Assembly (NCBI GenBank): GCA_014729085.1
Contig: WJKM01000009.1
Location: forward strand, 1 to 61,972
Reading direction: 5' to 3'
Source: Candidatus Dojkabacteria bacterium
GTDB lineage: Bacteria > Patescibacteriota > Dojkabacteria > B142 > WJKM01
DNA length: 61,972 nt
Part shown: in pieces, positions 35,796-44,444 of the stretch
Numbering within the stretch: position 1 is the stretch's first letter
Layout: every line of letters begins with the position of its first letter
Position numbers and translations under genes: made by a program
The notes under the pieces: generated by a model
Databases searched by the model: none
The model's input: the letters and a program-made list of their open reading frames with translations, nothing else
What the model was told of the DNA's origin: nothing

Positions 35796-37019
35796 TTAGA
35801 AGTATTTCTCTTGTGCTTCAATATATTTTTGATTTTCTTTCTTTAAGTCTGCGAGTTGTACAATAAATTTTTCTTTCTCTTCTTCTGAAATCCCCTCAAC
35901 TTTATAGCAATTGATATTATACATATTTTCTTCATTTTTAAAGTCGCAAGGGTTTGATTCTTTTTGTTCTAATAATGTAAATTTTTCATAGGTATAATAA
36001 TCTAATTGTTTAAGTAGTCCAGTAGAAAAATTATATTGATATACATTAAACCAGAAAACATTTTCTCCGGTACTTGACTCTATGATGTATTGCTTATCTT
36101 TTTCTTCCTTCCCAAACTTTACAGAAGACTCAGAACATAAAATATCATATTCTTTACAAGTCCTTATTGTACCGAGAGATTCTCCAGAAGATAAATCAAC
36201 TAATTTACAGTGAGTTTGTTGGTCCTGTATGCTGTTTTCGATTCCGCATCCATCCCCTTCAAGCTTTAATCTTGAGGTTACAATTTTTCTGTTTTCTGAA
36301 TCTGCAATTTCAATACTTAAATTTCTAATCACGTCGTCAAATAGAGCAAGTATTGATATTTGTTCTTCCCTAGTTTTGTTTTTGGACATGACTGCATTAA
36401 TGGAGAATTCAAGATCTCTAATTTTGATCCTATCATGACCACAATAAAAATTTATATTATTTTCTGTTTGCTCTTCCTTAATACACTCTTCTGGTTCTAG
36501 GAGAAAATAGTAGGGAACTATCAGTAGATTCCCAGTAACTATAGAGTTTGAATCTTCCTTAGCATCTATTCCATTCTGAAGATTATCAAAATTTGGTCTA
36601 ACAATATTTAATTTTTCTGATATAAAAATGAAATTTTCCCTTAAGTATTCTTTTTGTCCTACTGAATCATCATAAGAAATTTTTAAATATGAATCATTAA
36701 TATTAAATTTATAACTACATTCAATTTTGGTATCTTCTATTAGTTCCAAATCAGAAAGATATTTGAAATTTAACGATATTATTATTGGATTTTCAACCTT
36801 TGAGTTATTAATACATTCCACCTTTTTTTCTATAATTGTTTCTTGCTGTTTTTTAGGATCTTGGATTTCTGGGTATACTTCATTTTGCTCTAAAAGTTGG
36901 GAAGGCCTGTTTAATTTTGAATTAATTAAAGATCCTACTGTAATAAAAATTATGAGAAATATAAAAATCAAAATAAAAATTAGAATAAATTTTACGGGTT
37001 GAGATATTTTATTTTTCAT
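35796..37019 (-). CDS. Membrane-anchored protein of unknown function
   Basis: 407 residues with an N-terminal membrane segment (about 10-33) and a long exported part with scattered cysteine pairs (IEC, PEECIKEE, CGH, GDGCGIE, THCKL, IRTCKEYDILC, NPCDF, INCYKV). No domain is recognised. A coiled-coil-like charged tail (EEEKEKFIVQLADLKKE) ends it. Its start codon overlaps the prs stop (ATGA at 37016-37019), so it is translated with prs. Confidence 0.6.
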   Translation of the reverse strand: MKNKISQPVKFILIFILIFIFLIIFITVGSLINSKLNRPSQLLEQNEVYPEIQDPKKQQETIIEKKVECINNSKVENPIIISLNFKYLSDLELIEDTKIECSYKFNINDSYLKISYDDSVGQKEYLRENFIFISEKLNIVRPNFDNLQNGIDAKEDSNSIVTGNLLIVPYYFLLEPEECIKEEQTENNINFYCGHDRIKIRDLEFSINAVMSKNKTREEQISILALFDDVIRNLSIEIADSENRKIVTSRLKLEGDGCGIENSIQDQQTHCKLVDLSSGESLGTIRTCKEYDILCSESSVKFGKEEKDKQYIIESSTGENVFWFNVYQYNFSTGLLKQLDYYTYEKFTLLEQKESNPCDFKNEENMYNINCYKVEGISEEEKEKFIVQLADLKKENQKYIEAQEKYF

Positions 37020-37927
37020 TTAAAAATTTTTTTGCTGATGTAATCTGAGATATTAAGAACTGTGGTTTTCTGGTATTTTTGTTTATTATTAAAATCGATT
37101 GAATTAGTAGTTAAAAATTTGTCAATTTTCGAATTCTCAAGCTTTTTTAGTGTCTTTTCAACTATAACATGAGTTACACAGCACCAATATTTTTTAGCAC
37201 CTGTTCTCTTTAAATATTCGGCAGACTTTACTAGCGTTCCTCCTGTACTTACATAATCATCAAATATTACAACATTTTTATCTTTAACCTCACCTTCTAG
37301 TTTATGGAAAGTAACTTTACCTGTCTCTTTATTTCTGGATTTATCAAAACCAACAAGATTTAATTTTAAAGCCTGGGCAAATTTAATTGCTGCGGATGTT
37401 CCACCTTTATCTAGAGAAGCTACAATCCAATTTTCATCATCATCATAGACCTGTTCTTTGATATAGTCAACAAACACCTCCATTGCCGATAAATTAACAA
37501 CATTTTTTGTAAATTTTTCCAGAACAAGTTTTGAATGAATATCTACAACAATAAAGCGGTCTATTCCGCAGTTTTCTAAAAATTCTACAGCAACTTGTGA
37601 AGACAAGGGTTCGCCTTTTCTAAAAATTTTATCCTGCGGAGAATATGCAAACCAAGGTACAACTGCTGTTATCCTATGAGGCCTCATTCTTTTTGCTGCA
37701 TCTGCTATTAAGGCTAGCTCCATCAGGTGGTCGTTGGTAGGGTCGGAGATCGATTGTAAAATGTAAACATCATTTTTATGCAGATCTTCCCGTATGTGAA
37801 TTCTTGTTTCTGAACATGGAAATTTTGAAATAGTAATGTCGGCAAGTTTAACTCCCGATGATTTTGAGATTTTTTTTGCAAGAGAGATATTTGAATTTCC
37901 AGTAAGTATAATTTGATTATCTGACAT
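37016..37927 (-). CDS. prs: Ribose-phosphate pyrophosphokinase
   Basis: 303 residues, the normal length. Recognised segments include the N-terminal FPCSETRIHI, the regulatory-flexible loop near ADAAKRMRPHRITAVVPWFAYSPQDK, the ribose-5-P loop DKGGTSAA and the PRPP motif VVIFDDYVSTGGTL. It makes PRPP from ribose-5-phosphate and ATP for nucleotide, His, Trp and NAD synthesis. The GTG/ATG start is clear; the minus-strand promoter region contains TATATTATAAT. It is followed by the overlapping membrane protein. Confidence 0.93.
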   Translation of the reverse strand: MSDNQIILTGNSNISLAKKISKSSGVKLADITISKFPCSETRIHIREDLHKNDVYILQSISDPTNDHLMELALIADAAKRMRPHRITAVVPWFAYSPQDKIFRKGEPLSSQVAVEFLENCGIDRFIVVDIHSKLVLEKFTKNVVNLSAMEVFVDYIKEQVYDDDENWIVASLDKGGTSAAIKFAQALKLNLVGFDKSRNKETGKVTFHKLEGEVKDKNVVIFDDYVSTGGTLVKSAEYLKRTGAKKYWCCVTHVIVEKTLKKLENSKIDKFLTTNSIDFNNKQKYQKTTVLNISDYISKKIFK

Positions 37928-38046
37928 TTAATTTATAAATCTAAAATATTAACTTAATTATAATATAAATTAAATTCTATTTATTAAGTACAAATTAATA
38001 TATATAGGTAGCATTTATTCGTAAAATACTGGAATTCTTCTGACTT

Positions 38047-38079
38047 GACAAACTCCCCCTGCTACAAGGCAAGGGGAGT
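38047..38079 (-). terminator. Terminator candidate after the 392-aa gene
   Basis: On the minus strand ACTCCCC (38079-38073) pairs with GGGGAGT (38058-38052) around a 14-nt loop, followed by TTTGTC. The T-run is poor. Confidence 0.55.
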
Positions 38080-38089
38080 ATACTAAATT

Positions 38090-39268
38090 TTATATATTGT
38101 CTCTGATTTTTGTAATCAAGTCATACAAAACATCAATGACTTGTTCCTTTGTATATCCTTCTTTAACTTTTCCAATCCTATCTAAGTTTTCGAAAATAAA
38201 ATTAAAGATTTTATTATTTTGATCTTCTTCTATTACTCTTAGCAAGTCATTTTTGGAACAATCAAAATATATTTTTGGTAGATTTGATGGTCTTGTATAC
38301 CAAGCGATTGGAGTTGGATCAATTTCAAGCTTTCTATTTAGTTTTAAGACATCAAGATTTAAAGGAAGATCTTCCCTGAGGGGGCCTACGCAAATATCAG
38401 CATTGACTTCTTCTCTTAAAAAGAGCTCTTCTGCAAAAACAAATGGTGTAAAATCTCTTGCATTTGTATAACCTTCAAATGAGAATAATTTATCGAACTT
38501 CATCTTGTCTAACACTTTGTTTAGATATTTTTGATATACTTCAGTTTGAATTTTATTCTCCATTCGAATAACATCGTTTAGGCCTAAAGTTTCTGCTATT
38601 GCTTGCAAATATTTCCCTCGTATTTCTTTATTTTTAATGACATATTGGTATTTAGGTTCATTTATTGTATTCATGAATCTTTCCACCAATACTTCTGCTT
38701 TCTTACTTTTCGGTAAATCAGAGAATATTTTCTCAATTTCATTGTCTGAAAATTGATTCCATCCTTCATAAATTGTAGTATCAACTACATAGAAGTATCT
38801 TTTAGATTTAAATGAGCTTGTATATCTATAGCCAATAGCAAACAAATCAATTAGCCAAAAATTGTCTGTTTTGATTATCTTCTTAGTCTTCTGTTTTTGA
38901 AGTGAAGAGGGGTAGCTTACTCCTTTTGTGATGATTGGAGGTGATTGATAATTTCGTGCTTTCCATTTTTTTAATACTGAAAGTAAAGAGTTAGGGAAAG
39001 AAATTATATCTATAGCCTTTTTGACATCAGGTTGAAATAGTGCATTGTAAAAATCAAGGATTTTTTTTGATGTTATATTTGCATCTAAACAAATCTGAGG
39101 TGTGGAATAGATTTTTGACTTATCTTGTCTTATTTGGATAAAATCTTCTGTTAATGCAATATATTTGGAGTAATCTTCCCAATTTGAAGACTTGAGGCCA
39201 AGCGAGGTCGCAAAATCCGTTAGTTTTTTGTTATAGTCTTTAAGCTGACGTAGGGTACTTCTAGCCAT
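38090..39268 (-). CDS. Protein of unknown function (392 aa), downstream of the odd tRNA
   Basis: I do not recognise this protein. It is soluble-looking, with no signal peptide or membrane segment, Lys-rich and with only two Cys. The middle has FWLIDLFAIGYRYTSSF and YFYVVDTTIYEGWN, and the last third has DICVGPLREDLPLN and IAWYTRPSNLPKIYFDCSKND. I considered a cyclodipeptide synthase because of its position, but no conserved CDPS motif is convincing. It is the last gene of a probable unit with the attenuator at 41522-41669, the unknown enzyme and the tRNA. Confidence 0.5.
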   Translation of the reverse strand: MARSTLRQLKDYNKKLTDFATSLGLKSSNWEDYSKYIALTEDFIQIRQDKSKIYSTPQICLDANITSKKILDFYNALFQPDVKKAIDIISFPNSLLSVLKKWKARNYQSPPIITKGVSYPSSLQKQKTKKIIKTDNFWLIDLFAIGYRYTSSFKSKRYFYVVDTTIYEGWNQFSDNEIEKIFSDLPKSKKAEVLVERFMNTINEPKYQYVIKNKEIRGKYLQAIAETLGLNDVIRMENKIQTEVYQKYLNKVLDKMKFDKLFSFEGYTNARDFTPFVFAEELFLREEVNADICVGPLREDLPLNLDVLKLNRKLEIDPTPIAWYTRPSNLPKIYFDCSKNDLLRVIEEDQNNKIFNFIFENLDRIGKVKEGYTKEQVIDVLYDLITKIRDNI

Positions 39269-39296
39269 GATAAATAAAATAATAATTAAAATATTG

Positions 39297-39367
39297 GGTG
39301 GCCTGCGGGTTTCGAACCTGCAACGACCTTCACTAAAGGTTGCTTTACCACTTAAGCTAAGTCCACC
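39297..39367 (-). tRNA. Atypical tRNA (His-like G-1/C73 signature; anticodon region ambiguous)
   Basis: Reading the minus strand from 39367: acceptor GTGGACT after a G at -1, TA, D-arm GCTT-AAGTGGTA-AAGC, anticodon region ACCTTTAGTGAAGGT, T-arm GCAGG-TTCGAAA-CCCGC, acceptor AGGCCAC and C73. G-1:C73 is the tRNA-His signature and a GTG occurs in the loop, but with 5-bp stem ACCTT/AAGGT the loop is only TAGTG. With a 7-nt loop TTAGTGA the anticodon would be AGT (Thr). The gene is 71 nt, three shorter than expected, with A-C in the T-stem and A-G in the acceptor. It may be degenerate, or specialised. Confidence 0.65.
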
Positions 39368-39372
39368 ATGAT

Positions 39373-41466
39373 TTAACCTTGAATTAGACCTTGTTTTACC
39401 AATTCTTGTTCAATAAACTCCATCATCTCATAAGTAACTGAAGTTGGGTTTTTGCATGACAATGAAATCATCGACCAGCCAGGAGTTATTGTGACTATGT
39501 CAGAAAAAGCATAATCAGAATATTGGTAATTAATATCATCTAAAAACTCTCTTATATTTTCATAATTCCCTTTTTCAGTAATATCAATAACTCGTGTAAC
39601 GGTTGATATATTTTGAGAATTCAGTTGTTTCTTCGCTAATTCGTAAGATGCGTGTGCAAGGTTTGCTCCAGTAAATCGCCAATTATTGTCTTGGATAGTT
39701 ACAAATGTATCGTCAAAAAAGATTCCTCCAGCTTCATAGATCCCAAAATCATTTCCTGCTAAGGCAATACCATCTTCCCTGAGAGCATCTGCGAGTGCTC
39801 TTTGGGTGGATAATATTGTTTCAAAATAATTTTCGAATTTATTTCGTTTTGTTTGATCCTGTCCGGCTAGTTTGATGAAATCAGCTTTAGTCATGGTGGA
39901 ATTACCAACCCATCGTTGATCTCTGACTGTCTGACTTGTAATGATATCTTCTAAAGCATATCCTCCCAAAATATGGGCAGAAGGTGTTAGATCAGATTGA
40001 TATTGATCTTGGCTTTTTTCGTAGAATGAGTTTGTCGCAATGACTGAGGATTGTCCTGCGTCCCAAGCTTTTTCGGCTAATTCTGCGATAATTTTTTCTC
40101 CTTCAGAAGTATTTGGAATTCTAGGAAAAGTATTTTTTCCATCACTTGCTGTTGACCATTTAAAGCAACACATTGGCAATCCATACATATCTTTAAGCCT
40201 TCTTTGAGCTTTTAAGACCTTATTTATGTAGCTTGTTTTAGATTCTTGTGAATTATCCTCCTCATTAAAAATTATTGAATAACCTGGAGCATAAATTGGA
40301 ACATCAAGCCCAAATGAATTGTTTTGGGATTTAATTTCTTCATAAACACCTTTTTGTCCTAATACTGAATAGTAGGACTCTATTTGTAATAGTTCATATC
40401 TTTCTTGTCTAATTTGATTTAATTGATATGGAGTTAATCTCGAAAAATTTTCAATTGTCGGACTTTCTTTTAATTGATTTAGTGTGATTTCTTGTGTTTG
40501 GTTTTCTTTTATAGTAAGAAATAGATTCTGCAATTCAAATTGAGATAAATCTGCAAGCACGTTTAAATTAATATCGAGAGTTTTGTATATTGACTCTGGA
40601 ATTTGGTTTAGTCTACCTAACTCAGGATACATTGCATCTTTTCGATTTAAAGAAGAAACTTCAGGACTATTTGCTTCCACTCTTATTTTGTTTATTTCCG
40701 GGTTCGATTTTTGTACTTCCTGCAACAAGTATAAGAGCAGGATTTGTGTAGGTATATCAGAAGCATATACTCTTATAAGTGCATTTGGATTTTGTGACAA
40801 GAAATCACATAAGAGATCAAGACTAGATTCTTCTCCATTTTCTTTTTTTAAAGCTTCAAGTAGCAGGGCATCTGAAGTGTGATAGTATTCTAGGTTTCCT
40901 GCGTCAATTATCTTTACCTGTTCATTATTCATATTTTGCTCTGAAAGATACACTCCTTTGTTTTCTTTCAATTGTCTTTCCAACAGCAAACCTCGTCTAA
41001 TTATTAAATCTCCGGGACGTTCTGAGTTGCCTTTCTGGGTTAAGGTAACAGCTCTATCTCCAATATCTATATCATAACCACCGGGACGACGACCTGTTTT
41101 CAATGCTTGGATATCTGTTTCATAAAAAGCCGAAGCCCTATTTGCAAAGTGCATAACAATTGAGGGGTTGTCAGAAAAAATTTCTCCTTTTCCTGACTGA
41201 TTAACATAAGGTTGTAATAACTCTCCGGCGGTTTTTTGAAGAATTGAGAGATTCTCCTTAGTATTATCTCTCATTTGTTCTTTTAAGATACCATTACCAA
41301 GTAAGACAGTGGCAATGTATGAATATTCCTGTGAATTAAATATATCCAATCCTCTATCCATCTCACCAGAATCCCAAACATATTCTTTCCCATTAATATC
41401 AAAAGAGAATAGGTTTTTTTCTGGTGTTTGAGTCAATTGTGTTTTTGTTTCAAGATTTAATTGCAT
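39373..41466 (-). CDS. Unknown enzyme, possible ATP-grasp-like; paralogue of 48581-50443
   Basis: 697 residues with no signal peptide. It is a diverged paralogue of the gene at 48581-50443: shared segments include NPNALIRVYASDI / DPNLVLQVYATDE, IRVEANSPEV / LKVDANSDEV, YAPGYSIIFNEE / RMPGYHIEWNED, LTPSAHILGGYA / LAPSIHVRGGKA and ITPGWSMIS / IPPGWGLFG. The late part (GIYEAGGIFFDDTFVTIQDN) might be a degraded ATP-grasp metal site. It sits between a leader-peptide attenuator and an odd tRNA gene. No function can be assigned; aminoacyl or carboxylate ligation is a guess from position and fold hint. Confidence 0.5.
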   Translation of the reverse strand: MQLNLETKTQLTQTPEKNLFSFDINGKEYVWDSGEMDRGLDIFNSQEYSYIATVLLGNGILKEQMRDNTKENLSILQKTAGELLQPYVNQSGKGEIFSDNPSIVMHFANRASAFYETDIQALKTGRRPGGYDIDIGDRAVTLTQKGNSERPGDLIIRRGLLLERQLKENKGVYLSEQNMNNEQVKIIDAGNLEYYHTSDALLLEALKKENGEESSLDLLCDFLSQNPNALIRVYASDIPTQILLLYLLQEVQKSNPEINKIRVEANSPEVSSLNRKDAMYPELGRLNQIPESIYKTLDINLNVLADLSQFELQNLFLTIKENQTQEITLNQLKESPTIENFSRLTPYQLNQIRQERYELLQIESYYSVLGQKGVYEEIKSQNNSFGLDVPIYAPGYSIIFNEEDNSQESKTSYINKVLKAQRRLKDMYGLPMCCFKWSTASDGKNTFPRIPNTSEGEKIIAELAEKAWDAGQSSVIATNSFYEKSQDQYQSDLTPSAHILGGYALEDIITSQTVRDQRWVGNSTMTKADFIKLAGQDQTKRNKFENYFETILSTQRALADALREDGIALAGNDFGIYEAGGIFFDDTFVTIQDNNWRFTGANLAHASYELAKKQLNSQNISTVTRVIDITEKGNYENIREFLDDINYQYSDYAFSDIVTITPGWSMISLSCKNPTSVTYEMMEFIEQELVKQGLIQG

Positions 41467-41521
41467 TTGTTTATTAATTAATAGTTATCTTCTACTTAGT
41501 TAATATATTTTTTATAAATAG

Positions 41522-41545
41522 AAAAAACTCCCAAGTTAGGGAGTT
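41522..41545 (-). terminator. Second terminator of the minus-strand attenuator
   Basis: On the minus strand AACTCCC (41545-41539) pairs with GGGAGTT (41532-41526) around TAACTT, followed by TTTTC. It lies 12 nt after the first terminator, giving a doubled stop before the 697-aa gene. Confidence 0.75.
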
Positions 41546-41553
41546 GACTAAAT

Positions 41554-41628
41554 AAAAACTCCCAGCATCAAAACTGGGAGATCAGGAAATTATAGATAAT
41601 AATGGATCACCCAGCCTTTATCTGGTGA
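41554..41628 (-). promoter_or_regulatory. Attenuator of the 697-aa gene (four-segment)
   Basis: Minus-strand segments: 1 TCACCAG (41628-41622, inside the leader), 2 CTGGGTGATC (41614-41605), 3 GATCTCCCAG (41583-41574), 4 CTGGGAG (41565-41559) with T-run 41558-41554. 1:2 pairs with one bulged G; 2:3 pairs over 10 positions with one mismatch; 3:4 is the terminator (7 bp, loop TTTTGATG). The layout is the same as in attenuators A, C and D. A TATACT on the minus strand at 41693-41688 is a likely -10. Confidence 0.75.
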
Positions 41629-41669
41629 GGATGTCCTAAGTTATTTGTTATTAGAATTGTAATATTCAT
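41607..41669 (-). CDS. Leader peptide E (two His codons)
   Basis: A 20-residue ORF, MNITILITNNLGHPHQIKAG, stop TGA. The codons next to segment 1 are CAT CCT CAC CAG, so His is the best candidate signal, with the G-1/C73 tRNA downstream as weak support. There is no run of one codon, so the sensed amino acid is uncertain (Pro, Gly, Leu or others are possible). Confidence 0.55.
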   Translation of the reverse strand: MNITILITNNLGHPHQIKAG

Positions 41670-41788
41670 ATTACTTTATTAAATTAAAGTATATCCCCAT
41701 AATAACACTTTATCTCAATGAAGTCAAGTATAAAAATTTGATATCAATTAGAAATGCAAAATAAGTTATAAATACTAGGGGAACGAAT

Positions 41789-42181
41789 TTAAATTTCTGT
41801 TTCTTCTTGTCTTCTAAAGTAATAACCTACTACAAACCCAAGAGGACCAGATAATATTCCAGAAATTGCAAGGAATACATCTTGAAGATTTTTTACTTTA
41901 TTGTCCAGTTGATCCTCGGCTAATGCCACCATTAAACCTCCTAGTATCAATGTGATAAAAAAGCCTAGAATAAAAACCATAGCTAAGGTACCTCGTGTCT
42001 CTTCTCTTTTTTGTTTTATTTGGGTAGGAACCAAATATTGAGGGGAATCAGAGGTAGGAGGTAAAGGCTCTTTATTCAATTCAGATAATGTACCAGAGTA
42101 GAGAGGGGGAACAATAGGTTTATCATCTTCAAAAATTGCTGGGTCTATAACATCTTTAGAGGTTTTCTTTTTTCTTGGCAT
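41789..42181 (-). CDS. Small protein with two membrane segments
   Basis: 130 residues. A Pro-rich cytoplasmic-looking N-terminal half (about 1-65, starting MPRKKKTSKDVIDPAIFEDD) is followed by hydrophobic segments at about 66-86 and 104-122, ending in YYFRRQEETEI. I do not recognise it. It follows a possible ribbon-helix-helix gene by 28 nt on the same strand. Whether the two work together is unknown. Confidence 0.5.
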   Translation of the reverse strand: MPRKKKTSKDVIDPAIFEDDKPIVPPLYSGTLSELNKEPLPPTSDSPQYLVPTQIKQKREETRGTLAMVFILGFFITLILGGLMVALAEDQLDNKVKNLQDVFLAISGILSGPLGFVVGYYFRRQEETEI

Positions 42182-42209
42182 TTGTAAACTCTAAAAAGTG
42201 AAATAAAAA

Positions 42210-42431
42210 TTAAAAAGGATCCTTGTCTTTAAATTGTTCAAATATTAAAGTTTGATTTGATTTTTTTCTCTCAATTTTTAATTCACTACCCATCGCATAG
42301 TAAAGCAAAGAAAGGCCTTGGCGAACAACATCCATTTCGGACTCAACTCCTAACTTTTCTTTCATTTCTTTAATTTGTTTGGCAAAGTCTCCTTTTATTT
42401 TTAATATTAATGCGTCATCATCTTTACTCAT
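42210..42431 (-). CDS. Small protein, ribbon-helix-helix-like
   Basis: 73 residues. The pattern ALILKIKGDFAKQIKEMKEK followed by LGVESEMDVVRQGLSLLYYA resembles the strand-helix-helix of RHH (CopG/MetJ-type) proteins, which bind DNA as dimers, though the strand is not clearly conserved. A toxin partner is not recognised; the neighbour at 41789-42181 is a membrane protein. The call is tentative. Confidence 0.45.
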   Translation of the reverse strand: MSKDDDALILKIKGDFAKQIKEMKEKLGVESEMDVVRQGLSLLYYAMGSELKIERKKSNQTLIFEQFKDKDPF

Positions 42432-42463
42432 GGAGAATACTTAATAAATAAGTTTATATAAAA

Positions 42464-43216
42464 TTATAGCATGCTTTTATAATCCTCTATTTGTACTATT
42501 GTGTCACCACAATATTGTGTAGGAATATTATTTTTTTGAAATTTATAATTTCCAAGTACTTCTACATATTCAGACATGATGCAATCTTCTCTTTCAATAT
42601 GTTCGACTCCGAGTAAATGTCCAAATTCATGTTTAATGGTGGATTCTTCTATCCGTTTAATAAGTTCTGGTCTTTCAGTTAATTCATTAATAGTTTCTTT
42701 AAAAATAATTAAATCATTAGAACCTAGAACCAAACCTGTATTATCTGGTTGTTCAGCTGATTTTGAAAGATATAATAAATGAAGATAACTTTGTTCTGAA
42801 TTTTCTGTATAATTTTGAGTTTCTTGCAGGATTTGTATAATATGTTTATCTTCAAATTCTCGTAAATCGGGTAGCTCTTTATCCTGAGTAATTTTAACTT
42901 CGACTTGTTTGTCAAGTAATTGTGTCATTATATCAGTCAATACTGTTTCTAAATCAATTTCCGGTGCATATCCAAGCTGATAGTCTACTTCAACGAACAC
43001 TTTGCTTTTATCGGGAGATAAATAATCAAATCTTGCATCTCCATATTCGTTTAGTATAAGTAATCTTCTAAATATTCGAGATTTGAGAAAAAAGAGCCTT
43101 GTATTTTTATTAATAAAATTGTTTCTAGAAAGAAAATGAAAGGCAGAAAAAAATATGAGGTAAGTTATGATTACCAATAATATTAGAATTAGAAATATAT
43201 TTTTTAATATTTTCAA
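42464..43216 (-). CDS. Membrane-anchored zincin-type metalloprotease
   Basis: 250 residues with an N-terminal membrane segment (about 5-27). The extended zinc motif HEFGHLLGVEH (about 195-205) gives three His ligands and the catalytic Glu, followed by ECIMSEYV-like DCIMSEYVEV, a Met-turn. This matches metzincin or archaemetzincin-like peptidases. The active site is predicted outside the membrane. Substrate unknown; it may process surface proteins. Confidence 0.75.
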   Translation of the reverse strand: MKILKNIFLILILLVIITYLIFFSAFHFLSRNNFINKNTRLFFLKSRIFRRLLILNEYGDARFDYLSPDKSKVFVEVDYQLGYAPEIDLETVLTDIMTQLLDKQVEVKITQDKELPDLREFEDKHIIQILQETQNYTENSEQSYLHLLYLSKSAEQPDNTGLVLGSNDLIIFKETINELTERPELIKRIEESTIKHEFGHLLGVEHIEREDCIMSEYVEVLGNYKFQKNNIPTQYCGDTIVQIEDYKSML

Positions 43217-43265
43217 GATAGAAATTTAGATATTTTATTTTTTATATATTACCATTTGGAAATTG

Positions 43266-44435
43266 TTATGCCAATTGTTCATAAAGCTTGATAATTCTTT
43301 GAATGATTTTTTCCCATCTATATTTCTCTACATCCTTTTGACCTAATTTTATATATTTTGTTCTAAGATCATTATTAGTAAGTAGTTTTTTGATATTTTT
43401 GTGCCATAATTCTTGGTTATTAGGATTTAAAAATATGGCATAATCTTCAGATAGAACATGTTTTGGACCTCCAACATTGGTTGCAATGACAGGGGTACCT
43501 GAAGCCACAGATTCTACAGGAGTTAGGCCGAATGGTTCGTGTAAACTTGGTAATACAAAAACATCGGCAATTTGATACGCTTTTCTAATTTCCGTTCGGA
43601 GTATATATGAGCCGGTTATAGCTACATTACTATTATTTCGATATATAGACATTAATTGTTTCTTGTATCCATCATCACCTCCAATAAATAAAAATAAACA
43701 ATTTTTAAGTTTATCTGACGCTAATTTAAGATTTTGTAGTCCTTTTACTTCATTTAGTCTGCAGGTTGCTAAAATTACATGATCCCAATTATTTTTATCT
43801 GGTTTTTTATCGGATTTTTCAAGAATTTTATTTAAAAATTTCTGTTTATTAAACTCTATTTTTTCCCAGAAATGATTTTTGATACCATTGGGAATTACCT
43901 GAATTTTATCTTCGGGCACATTAAACTTGTCATGTAGGATAGGTATTTCAGTTGGCAGAAGTGCAATAATTTTATCCAGATACTTTGAAAATATTTTCCC
44001 AAGTGTCAGGTCATGAAATTTTACCAAATACTCAAGATTCTGTGATCTAATATTGGTTGTGAAGGGGTTGTGTGTTGTAACAACGACTTTTTTTCCTTTA
44101 AGTTTAGCTGCTAATAGTGCAGTATATACTTCAAATTTCCTAAAGCCATGCACATGTAGAATATCAAAGTCTTCGTTTAAAAGGCCAAGTAACATTGAAG
44201 GGGCAATTTTATGGAATTTGCTTACAGAAAACAATGTACGATATCTTTTTACTGGAATATTTTTTATCTCAGAATTAATTTGAGCAATTTTCCCATGACC
44301 CTGTCTGGAAGAATTGGTTGTAAAAACTTTTACATTATGACCCTTTTCTGTTAATAATTGCGCAATTTCTTCTACTTGCGATTCCACTCCCCCTGTAACT
44401 GGATGGTAGAAGGTTGTGATTTGTATTATTTTCAT
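43266..44435 (-). CDS. Family 4 glycosyltransferase
   Basis: 389 residues with a GT-B fold. The N-terminal donor-side start TTFYHPVTGGVESQVEEIAQ is typical, and the C-terminal nucleotide-sugar site is LPSLHEPFGLTPVESVASG with the EX7E pair, followed by TPVIATNVGG. It transfers a sugar from a nucleotide donor to a glycolipid or protein glycan. It is 10 nt downstream of clpC and may be co-transcribed; substrate unknown. Confidence 0.88.
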   Translation of the reverse strand: MKIIQITTFYHPVTGGVESQVEEIAQLLTEKGHNVKVFTTNSSRQGHGKIAQINSEIKNIPVKRYRTLFSVSKFHKIAPSMLLGLLNEDFDILHVHGFRKFEVYTALLAAKLKGKKVVVTTHNPFTTNIRSQNLEYLVKFHDLTLGKIFSKYLDKIIALLPTEIPILHDKFNVPEDKIQVIPNGIKNHFWEKIEFNKQKFLNKILEKSDKKPDKNNWDHVILATCRLNEVKGLQNLKLASDKLKNCLFLFIGGDDGYKKQLMSIYRNNSNVAITGSYILRTEIRKAYQIADVFVLPSLHEPFGLTPVESVASGTPVIATNVGGPKHVLSEDYAIFLNPNNQELWHKNIKKLLTNNDLRTKYIKLGQKDVEKYRWEKIIQRIIKLYEQLA

Positions 44436-44444
44436 TTAAGGATA

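Noticed and set aside
38090-39268. Cyclodipeptide synthase identity of the 392-aa protein
   Set aside because: Considered because of the neighbouring tRNA and unknown enzyme, but the length and motifs do not fit the family.
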